This document shows positions 36,601-48,600 of a stretch of 64,000 nt of DNA, piece by piece. Under the pieces are notes generated by a model. It ran no database searches. It saw nothing but the letters and a program-made list of their open reading frames with translations, and had not been told where the DNA came from. The stretch spans positions 23,142,243 to 23,206,242 of the forward strand of contig NC_088709.1 of assembly GCF_963576615.1 (NCBI RefSeq), given 5' to 3'. Source of the DNA: Watersipora subatra (lineage: Eukaryota; Bryozoa; Gymnolaemata; Cheilostomatida; Watersiporidae). Position 1 is the first letter of the stretch. Each line of letters starts with the position of its first letter. Both the position numbers and the translations under genes were made by a program.

Positions 36601-39600
36601 GTTAGGATTCAAAGGGTTAAACCATATATATTATGAGAGCAAGCGCTATATAGAGTACAAGGAATCTCTCATAAACACTCTATTAATACAAAAGGCTAGA
36701 CCGAAAACTATAGTACTGAACTTGTAGCAACTCCAGCCCCTCAGATTGCTGAATAAAAACGTGGGTAGAAACGTGCTTCATTCTAATAAAAATATATACT
36801 AATATACTAGACAAAACATGAAATAATGTCAGTATTTTAAATACGTCTGCATACAATGGTTGAATGCTGAAGACACTGAGAGAACAGGCTGCCCAGGTTT
36901 CAAATTTCTGTTCGGCTTCTGAAGCAAAAACACGTTGAATCATTTTTTCCAATTCTGAGTTTGAACCGTTCTGAACAGCAAACTTATCTGTAATTACTCG
37001 GACTGTTGGAAGTTATGAGTAGACAAACCTTGCGACTCAATAACTCCAAATTCCCAGCTCCCACAAACTATCAGCTAGGTTCAAAAGTAAATACCTCGAG
37101 CTCTATCGCAGCAAGAACTACAATGAAAGTTATTAGCCACAAACCTCTCTCTTCTTGCACGATCCTCATGTCCTTTTCTACTTCGAGACGGCTCAACTCG
37201 CTTCTGTCCATCTTAGCCAGGACTTTGTCAAGCTCAAGGACAGCTCCTTGGTAGACAACAACATTGCTCTCATCATTCCTTTCTTGGACTGCTGCCTCAC
37301 CTATTCTCCTTCGGTTTCCTGTGAGTGCCATCAGAGTGGGCAATGAACTTTGTATAACCTCTTATATATATGCTGTTATATGACTTCCTCACTGTTTCCA
37401 CGTAACTTATATATGAAGTGACTGTTCAAAAGACTACATAATATATATTTAATAATATATATATAATAACAGACTCTCAATATATATATATAATAATACA
37501 GTCAAAATCGGATAACTTGCCCTCGGATAGCTCAAACACATTGTTAACTCAAATGGATTTGTTTGGTCCATTCCCACACAATGAACAATTGCTTTAGATA
37601 ACTCGACCTTAACATCATTAACTCGAACAGTTTTTTGCCCAACAGCTACCGAGACCTTGTTATCACTTTAGAATATCACTTCATTCCAAGCCATAGAGAT
37701 AAACATCAACTTTCAGTAGTTTTTAGGTGTTGTTATTACCATCATCGGCAAAATATTTTTACTAACAATTTTTTTAAAAGTATGCAAAACATCAAATTTT
37801 ACTAAACATGCGCTTTGCGATGGCCCTTTGAAAGCAAGGAAAAGCGAGGTAACCCTCAGATAAACTTAAATGTTGACTTGCAACAAAATTCACATTACAG
37901 TTATTTGGTATCAAAAGATTCACCATGTCTTACTCTGCAGTGTTGTAGGTGCAAAATATGTGGAAATGTGATTACAAGCTCTTAAAAGCCCAAAAACGAA
38001 CAGTTGATCGCAGCCAACACGAAACCGCCATAGATCGGAATCCGTTTATTTTTCTGACGTAGTCATTACATTTGGTTATTGTTTTGTCGCGTGATGTTTT
38101 CACATAAATTGCAAGGCCAATAAAAGGCTCAATATAAAACTTCTCGTAGCACTAGTTTATGACAAACACTTCGGATTTTACCGAAGACCCTGTATCAAAT
38201 ATAGATGCTTGCTACTTTACAGTTTTGTTTCGGCTTGGTGTAATCGTCTAGTTGTAATCTGATTATTTGACTCATACTTCACGAATAATTTCTGCAGCAT
38301 TTTTAGATTATCACAGGTGACCAACAGGCTCATCATATTTATCAGACAATGATATGTACTCCTTCGAGCTAAGGTTGCAAAATTAAACGAATTTTTATGG
38401 TAGGTTATAAGATATCAGTGCTGAAAGTGACAGCATTACAATGACGATAAAATAGACACGTAAGAACAATAGACATGGTTTTATCGAATGCGTGAAGTAT
38501 ATTTGTGAAAACATTTCGACGAATGATGTTGTGTGAAAGTGAAAACAGAAACCATATTGTACAACTACGTCCCATTTGAGCCGTTTTGGAAAGAGAATCC
38601 AATCTACGACGGTTTTGTGATGGCTGCGATTAACTGTTCGTCTTTTAGCTTTTAAGAGCTTGTAATGACATTTCCACATATTTTGCACCTACAACACAAC
38701 AGAGTAAGACATGGTGAATCCTTGGATATCAAATAACTGTAATGTGAATTTTGTTGCAAGTCAACCTTTAAAGTAAAATCGACAAAATTGATTTTGATTA
38801 AAACGCTCAGGAGAAAAAGTTTTGCCAATTTTAACCTGAGAACATCCTGGCAGTCACATCGCCTAAAACAGCAAACAAATCTCAAGTGATAGTAAAATAT
38901 CTATACGTTCTGATGAAATTTTTAAAACTTCACAAGATAGGCCCTTTAACTTGCACCAAGCAATCTATGCTGATTTATAATATAGTTCGTATATGTACAT
39001 GTATCTACTGATAACAACATGCAGTTTTGACGGTGCTCCGATAACTTGAACGCTCTGATAACTCGAACACTTTTGCTCGGTTCCGTGAAGTTTGAGCTAT
39101 CTGAGCTTCACTGTATATATAATAACAGACTCTTAATATATACTCTCACTATTATACATACAGAATAATGTTGAGAGAGTTACATTATATTATTACATGA
39201 ATTACATGAAAGGCTTCTTTGCTAGCAGCGTTTCTTAGGCTAATAAAGTCATGCTAGTAGGCACACTCGCAGTATATACCTATAATATTTAATTCTCATT
39301 TGTATGCTACACTCATTTCTAGCATACAACAAATAGGGATGATATCTGTCTTACATGAATGAGGTACTATGAAAACATCAGGAGTCATCTTCTCCATAGA
39401 TGCACAACTACTACACTTCCTTGTTGCCCTCTTTAATACACAATTTAGACATAGACGGAGGTGACAGCTTCTGGCAGCACTCACTGAAAGATGTCATCAA
39501 TTACCTTCTGCAAGTTGTACAATGTCCAGCTCCTTCTCCGGCATCTCCTCAGGATCACCTGGCTGAGGTTCTGGTCTATCAGTAAGTGTTCTATAATTCA

Positions 39601-42600
39601 TATTGTCTTTCGGTGTGCACACCTTTTGCAGCAACGCACGTACCTGTGGGCGATGCAATCATATTTAATACGAGTGAGATACCGATGGCTATTACCTAAA
39701 TGCTTGTGAGTGCATTTAACCAATGCCGGTGAGTTTCTTGCAGGAAAATACTGTTATAAATCGCCGCCATTTCTGTTGATGAAATAAAGTTACAAAAGTA
39801 TTCTTAAGGCTTAGTGCTGTTTTAAAATGAATTTATTTGTTTTAACAGGGTTCTACTAATTTTTCAGTGCAACCTATACATTCATCAGATGGAAGTGTTA
39901 AAGGGTTTACGATTAATGCTTGTTGTTTAACCAACCAGCTGGCAGCAATACACACGCAGCACTTACGACAGCAAACTGGTTAAAGATAAACCTTGCATAT
40001 TCAGTTGCAGAGAAATCCATGACCTGTATGTTAGCATCTTTTCAGCGCACAAAACGAATGAGGACAGACAACACTAACTACAAAGTGCAAATATCGTCCC
40101 TAATCCTCTCAATGGAAAACATAGAATCATCGAAAGAGGGCCTGAAGCCTGGTTCATTTTGGTTAATACTACTTTGTAACTCCACCTACACTCTGTCACC
40201 CTTTACATAGGTCAAGTTTGATAAAAAAGCTAACCAAGCCAAATATTTTCATTCGCATCATACACCTTTCATGCCAATGTTCAGATACATGTTCTGTCAG
40301 TCTTTTTTGAGCATGAACAATAACTCATATGAACCAGTCTTACGAGAAAGTGTAAGAAATATGCAGGTATAGACCTGAGCGCGAGAGACTTGTAGGCCAA
40401 GGGTATATATCATGTCCTCAAGGTCTTTGTCCATGATATACCCGGCACGTGTCGTATCATAATAGACAAAAGCGAGGAGGGCTGCCTTGTCCACTGTAAC
40501 TTGTGGTCGCTTCTCCGGCTCCTTCTATCAAAAAGACAAGCGCTGAGAGATGCTGCTGACGTATAGCCACCAGAACAATTCTATCAATTGATCAACATTA
40601 AGCCTATGAGCTAAGAATGACTTTTGATAGAAACATGCGAGGCAGCAAATAAAAAGGTGAACGCAAGGTACAGAAGCTATATATCTGCTCAACATATGGT
40701 CACAAACCTTTTTTGCAACAATGCTGCTAGCCCTGTCAGAGCGACCAGTTACACTGCTGCTGAGACTAGCTTTGTCGTCATCATCATCATCCTTCTTTCT
40801 TCTTTTACTCTGTAATAGCGGCACATATTGATATGACAGCTAGTATTAAACTAGTTAACAACTAAAACACAAGCTCTTCAGAATGTCAACCCAGAGAACA
40901 AGTTTGAAAGCGGCTGTCGTACAATGACCACTGCCAATCAGCTTTAGTGAATGCATTTCTGGGCATCGATGACATCCTTCTCAGGGTTGTTATCCCTCCA
41001 CAGAAATAATTGCCGATGAGTTTCGATAATGCATAGGAAACACCTATATTAATCAATCCCACATTGTCATTGCGTGTGTCTGTCTGTGTAAACGATATAC
41101 ATTTCTACATTTTGCCTGATTTTGTCCCAAACATACGCTCCGTGCCTTCAACCAGACCGCCAAAAGTATTTAATTTTAAAACTATGTCTAGTTGGTGAGA
41201 ACTTAAGCACCTTAGCCTCTTAAGCACTCACTCGAGGGAATTTGATTTGACGGGAAGGAAATCCCGGGCATCACCAGGCTTAAGGTACGGGGTCACACAA
41301 GCCGATTTCTTTCGTTGGTTTCAACCAAAATCACGAAATTACTGAAAAACACAGAATTATTTGGCCAAAATTCACAGAATTGTCAGAACTGTGCATGCAC
41401 ACCGAAATCGTCAACGAAACACTTTCAATTGGCTAAACAAACTATTAGCAAGCATGATTCTAGCAGCTTTCGCGTTTTATACATTCTGAGGTACATAACG
41501 GGACACCCAAGAAAATACTAACGCAACTCACCATAGTAAATACAACGCAACTGACTTGATTGCGCTAAAAATGGCAACTTCTTCTACAACGGAACTTTTG
41601 CTGCTAAAAAAGAAATTGTTATGACTAAAAAAGAAACGATTCCTAGCCATTGTGTTTGAACGATAAAGAACCAACAATAGCGTAGTCTAGGCAGTTGAAT
41701 CGTGTGTACTATGTAGAATTGCACTGGTACTTTTATTGTGTATCGTAATAAGTGTCTTGGACTATACCAATTGTGAAAGCTGCTAAAATTGCGCTCATTC
41801 ATAAATTGTTTAGCCAATTAAAACTGTTTCGTCAACGATTTCGGTGTGTATGTACAGATCTGACAATTTTTTTGTGAATTTCGGCCGAACAATTCTGTGT
41901 TTTTTGTTCATTTCGTGATTTCGGTCGAAACCAACAAATAAAATCGGCTTGTATGGCTGTACCTTCACTGCTGGTATGTTATAAATTGTAATTAATTGTG
42001 GTAAAACCAAATGAGGTGTACATGTTCATAAAAACCAAATGAGGTGTACATGTACATAAACCCAAATGAGGTGTACATGTACATACTACTCTCGACACCT
42101 TATGAACCTCCCTGTGAGCAAATAATGAGACTCGACTGCCTTTTAGGCTTACCTTGGGATTGACTACAAATGCCACTTGCGTACTCGTACTCGTGCTTAC
42201 CAGAACAGGCAGATCAGTGACCCATGACAACTGATCAAGCAGATAAAATGTAGCGTGCAGATGTAAGTGCTCAACTAATCTACCTCTAATTCTACAGACT
42301 GTTCTCTCTGTCTCTTTCCACCTTCCACCTTGTCTTCCTTGCTTTCTTTCTCTTCACCAGCCTTGTCTTTGTCTCCCGAAGCCTTGGAATCATCTCCCTA
42401 TAGATGATCACACCACTAACTGAGATGATACGCACAGCAAATACTTAATATATGGTGTTGCTTTATGTCACATAGTTTTAAATGATGCAAATGTCTCAAG
42501 TTCAAGTCCCAGCCAATGTCATTATTTTTCACTAGACAGCCATTGCCCTAGCTTGATGATATACATATCACCTTGCATACATTTTCGCTCATGACATTAG

Positions 42601-45600
42601 AGAACTAAGTCCAAGTCTCATGTACAATAACTTTGTCATCATACACAAACGTGTTAGGTACACAAATATCCCTAACACATCGCCGCTGAGAACAAACATT
42701 TTTTTTTATAAAAGTGATGGTTGAGACGGGCTTGCTTAGCTTTGCCCACACCACACACCCGGGCACATACGCCCCGACCCATGAATGGTGGATGGTTAGC
42801 CAGGCATCCTTAAAACCAGTCTAACCACACATGCAGCAAAAAGCCATCATGACAGATCAAAACTGCCAGCTTCCTAAATGCTTACCTAGCGAGCCCATAG
42901 GTATGTCAGTTATAAACCAACCTAAACCAAGTCAATAAAATATTTGATCATGTGACGTCAGCGCTACTAATGTCAACCAATGAGAAAGCAAGATGCATGT
43001 GGTATGCATGAATTTATTAGCTGTGTACATATTGATAATTCAAACCATAAATAATCAGGCACCTTATCCGTGCCGGTCTCATCCACTGCCTTCTCTTCAG
43101 GCTTGCTAGCAACTGAACTGATCTTCTTGTATACGCAAAAGCCGAAGTCTCGTGACAGCATCTCATTGAATGACTCAGCGAAGAGTGACACCTGCAATAC
43201 ATGACCTATAGTTGACAGAAAATTCTCAAGGCAGAGACATATGCCTCTATATTAAGGATAGCACCTGAAATACCTGCCTCTATAATAGTTGAAAGAATAC
43301 TCTCTAGTCAAAAAGACATGTCTCTATAGAAAGGATAACATCTACAATACATGTCATTTATAGTTGAAAGAACCCTCTCTAGTCCAAAAGACATGTCTCT
43401 ATAGAAAGGATAACATCTGCAATACATGTCATTTATAGTTGAAAGAACCCTCTCTAGTCCAAAAGACATGTCTCTATAGAAAGGATAAAACCCGCAATAC
43501 ATGTCATTTATAGTTGAAAGAACCCTCTCTAGTCCAAAAGACATGTCTCTATAGAAAGGATAAAACCCGCAATACATGTCATTTATAGTTGAAAGAACCC
43601 TCTCTAGTCCAAAAGACAAGTCTCTATAGCAACAGCAAGACACAGGCTCTCTATCTATATTTATATCTATATCTATACGCCATTCACCAAGCATGCTAAA
43701 AAGAGAAGCTAAACATATAAAATCAAGTATCTAAAAGTACCTCAAAGGAGTGCTCTTTGTTGTCTTCTGGTCTGTAGTCAAGTAAGACACTGAGGCTCAT
43801 GACAGAACAATCAAACTTTCCATTCTTTGCAGACCTGTATGCAAAGCATAACAGAGAATCTACTCTGACCTTGTACCATCCCTCAAGGCATATGACACGA
43901 CACCAGGAGTTGTTTACTCTTGTAGCTGGTTTACAAACCCTGACTATCACAGTAACATATATGTTAGGTTATAGAAAATCACTTTGCGTGCCTCCATCAC
44001 CAAAACAATTAAGGATTCAAACTAATTTTCCCTATTCAACGTCAGATCAGTAAACATAAAACAGCTCATTATCGAAATGGACATTTTTACTAGGTCAGGA
44101 ACTAGTTCGTTACTGGAATTATTTAGCTCTACAGAGACAAGGAAGCCTTCTGAACACACTGCGTGATGACAACAAGACCTGTTAAGAGGCCATACGCGGT
44201 TGACTGGCCCTACCAACTCTACCTTTACTCGTCAAGGTCCTTTATACACAACTGTTTTACAAATAAAATCGTTTACACTTGCAGCTAATTGAGAACGGAG
44301 AAGTTTTCCAATGACTTGGAAGAGTCAACAAAACCTGAGTGGTAAAGCTTGGAGGTTTTTAAAATACAGGAAGAGAAACATCAAGCAGCTGATAAAAGAA
44401 AATGCATTACTAATAATAATAAGATGAAATATCAAAGATGATTATGGCAAATACATATGCCTCACAGATTCTATTGCAAGAGAATCCAAAGGATAAATGT
44501 TTGGAAATTTCCCAGTTTAATTGTTTCAACGACATTTTTCCGACTGGTTTTCACCAGGATTTTCCCAGTGGTAATTACAGCTCTGGGAAACATACCACCC
44601 CTACTGTGCATGAGGCTGTTACAGTAGTACGAGCTCTTCTCCATGAATCGGAAACTTTGATGACATATACGAGGAATATGTATCATGAAGACGATTCCTC
44701 GACACAAAGTGACTGTTTCAACTGTTTCAACTGTATCCAATACCCAAATTGGTAAAAAAGTCAAGCATGTCAAAAATGAACTGCTGAGCCAATCAGAGAT
44801 GAGCCGAAAACAAACACATCGACATGATTGGCTGAATGAGAAAGCAAAGGCGGGAAAAAGCAGCACATTTACAGCGACTAGATGAGACCCTTATAAGTTA
44901 TAAGAAAGCAATATTCTTGTGCTTGTCAACCTATCGTTGATTCGTAATGTCAACAGTATTTTAGAATCGGAGTTGCAACTATTGCCAGTGCTCTACCAAA
45001 GCCTTACGAGCTCCCATTTCTAGTGTATACTGGTTGTAGAATACTCACTGAAGATCTTGCGTCATCGACAGACAGGAGCAGACAAACACAAGACTACTGA
45101 TGAGATACAAGCGTCCCTTGACCTGAGACTAGCAATGTGAAAACAAAAGGGAGTACCTATTGGGATGAACCATGACAACCGGCTCTTCAGGAAATACATA
45201 AAGCTTCTCCAAGTGAACTCTTAGTCTTTCCAACTCTCTGGCTTTTTGCTCCTTTTCTTCTGGAGTCAGCTCGATCTGCTTTGCCTCATCCTCCTCCTCC
45301 TACATTATCCGATAAAATCCTAACAACCTTTCTAATTGTGCATTTGAACGAATCGTAGCGTGTCTATAGCGAATGCTGTGAGACACCAAAGTCGATAGGG
45401 CTTCGCAATTTCCAAAAGTCACCAGACGATTCGTGATATTATTATCATGTAAAATACTTGCAAATTTTGTTTATAGTTTTTTGTATATTCAACTCAAAAA
45501 GGAACTGTTTTGTGTTCTACATAATTAGAAACATCATTTTATGAATGACTGTGTGGGTGGAAGTGGCCATTGAATGAGCTTATTATAAGACTAGAAGGCC

Positions 45601-48600
45601 TATGTAGTTCAGTTCCAGTGACTCCCTGTTAAAATCGTCAGGTGTGAGTTAGATCACCATTACACAATTATATCGTTTATACGATATCTCCTTAAATGGT
45701 GGCGATTTTAAAATCGTTTACTTTAAAAATCGCCACCAAACAAGTAAATCCCCATATCGTGAAGCTCTACAAGTCAATAACTGCACACACTATCTAAATT
45801 GTGTAACCACTGAAAACCATTAGCTGTCACGTACGGAATTTTTATCGATCCCAAAGCCTTAACAATTCATTAGTTTATCCAAACGAATAATGTATGCATT
45901 ACTGTCACTAAAAGTGATAGATTTACAGCCCTTTGATTACGAATAGTTATAACAAACCCTTTCATGACCTTCACCCCCTTGACACCAAGTTTCGAAGTCA
46001 GGCACAGGTGCAAATGTGTTAGGATAGCGAATAAAAAACTTCAGACGAGGCGAATTATTGATAGTAATAATTTCAACAATCAAAATACTGGGAAATGTGC
46101 ACCAATCAAAATGGTAGTGCTCGATTATAACGCTGAGAGTTTAAGAAAGTTGTTCCAGAGTAGTGTTGGGCCGGTATCTAATTTAGTGCCGGATCGGATA
46201 TCCTTGCACATTTTTATCGGGTTTTCCGGTATCGGTATTTACCATCTTCGGTATCCTTTGCCAACAAAGAAAGTTCGGTATCGTCGGTACTATTGTTCGG
46301 TATGTGGTTATCAGTGTGTCTTTAAATGGTTTAAATTTTAAATCATAACTGTCTCGAACAATTTTTATCGTTGTGCAAAGAGTAGCCTGTGCAAAAAAAC
46401 ATTCTTTAGTCAGCAGTATATTGTTACGGCAAAGAGACTCCTTGTTTTGGAAAGCCAAAAAGAAAAGAAAGATGGAAATATAATTTTTATGATAGATGTT
46501 TTTATTGTTTATTCTATTAAAAAATATAGTTATTGATACAAACATTATGTATAATAAAGAACAGATAGATAATGGCAACGGGCTCTCTTTGTTAAATATA
46601 CTGAAACAGTTTAAAAAAATCTTACTATCACATATTGTAATCAGGTAATGTAATCACATAATTATACGCAGTCCAATTAGAGTCTAGTCCCGTTAGAGTC
46701 TTTATACGTCCTCCCATCTGTGTAGAACTCTCAAACCTTCGAGGCTGGTGGCATTATAAATGTAACGTAATATAATAATAGATACAGTAAGCGTGGAAAT
46801 TTTCGTTGAATTTGTTCGCCAATGCGTGCTGAGATTGGCATGTTCGTCGTGAAGCGTTTCAAAAATCTCTCCGGATATCCGTATAACCATATACCGGTAG
46901 GCTTTTACGGATTAATACCGATCACATCAAACCGGCCGCGGATACCTAGCTGACACCGAAAATGATTGATTTCCTCGGATACCGAGAATCCCTCGGTATC
47001 GGTAAGAGCGGATAACCCAATACCGGCCCAACACTATTCCAGAGCCCTTGTAGATCAATTAATATCTCATTAGAGCGGCTAGCGAGCTCCAATAAAGAAT
47101 AAGTCTGACTTTTATGCATATACACATTCATAAAGTTAACAACAATAAGCTACACTCTAACCAGTTAACTAAATACAGTTAAGAGTGCTATCAGGTTCCC
47201 TACGCACACGGTGTGCGCATACGGTGTGCGCATACGGTGTGCGCATACGGTGTGCGCATACGGTGTGCGCATACGGTGTGCGCATACGGTGTGCGCATAA
47301 TGCATTCAGTTTCTCATAACACTCAGTCTTTGGCAAAATACTGCGAGTTTCACTTTGTCAAGTAGGGTCAATTGACAGTAAATACGCAGATATGTGGCTA
47401 TGTGTGTGGCTATTTGTGTGGCTATGTGTGTGGCTATGTGTGGCTGTGTGTGTTGCTATGTGGCACATGTAAACCATTATAAATAGCTTAATATTTTAAG
47501 GTACGATAACCGAATGTCTGCCTTATAACAAGTGCGTTGTCTTTACCAAAAACAATGCAATGGAGTCGTTCATGAATTTTCCATAGAGTAATTACTATGG
47601 CAGTCATGAATCACTGACAGTGGCAAATGGAAGATAAGCAACTCCAATTTTATGGATATGAATTAAATGAGTGTTTATCGTGCACCTCATTCCTCGATGG
47701 ATAATTTGTCAATATTTTATCGTGTTCTTTGCCAGGGTACTCGTATATTTCCACAAAAATAGCAACCATTAGCTAAAGTTTGATAGAGTGAACTGAAAAC
47801 AATAACTGGTTAGCTTTGAGTTTCGTACATCTTAATATACTCGCAATAGTGATACATCAAAAGCATATTCAACAAAGGTATAACACACATATTAATTGCT
47901 TGATCAAATGGCGTGGAATACTTTGGCAATAGCTGAACAGATAAATGACAAACATTAACTGTTTTAATTACACTGTATTTCTAAGTAACTAACGGTCAAT
48001 TCACCTAGTAAATAGAGACATATCATCACATCACTATTATTATGATCAGAGGTTTGTCAGTATACTGTCTAAATGAGGTGATGAATAGTTAGAGAAGGTC
48101 TTTTACATCTGATATAATTGTAAAGGACTTTGTTATCCAGTCTCAATGGTTTACATTTTTACTCTGATGAGAATTGGCTTCATTACATGACTGGCACTTC
48201 CTATATGGGTAATATGACATTGCTATCGCAGTATCTCGAAAATCAGCAAAATTTAATGTTAATAAAAACGGGTTTTCATCAAACTTATACAGATATTCCC
48301 ACAGCAGCGCATACACAATCTCCTATTTTTAACTGCCTTCAAGCTACAAAAAGCAGCGTAATTTTTAAATGTTTTTGCTGCAAACAACATATATGAAGCA
48401 TTTAATATGTACTCTACAGCATTTCATCGTCCCTTCCAACATAAGGCAGACCAAGCGAGGCAAATCCATAGCTGGTTTTAGTATAAATCTAAGCAAGGTG
48501 AAATTATTACCGTATAGTCGTTAACTCTTCTGTTAAATGACATTCAAACACAATTGCTACATACCAGTGGCGTCTCCTCAGGATCAGCCGCATCGGGTAG

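Noticed and set aside
44438..44866. Opposed frames of 105 (plus) and 131 (minus) codons between CCAR1 exons
   Set aside because: Neither fits CCAR1 phase or shows a domain; region probably repeat-derived.
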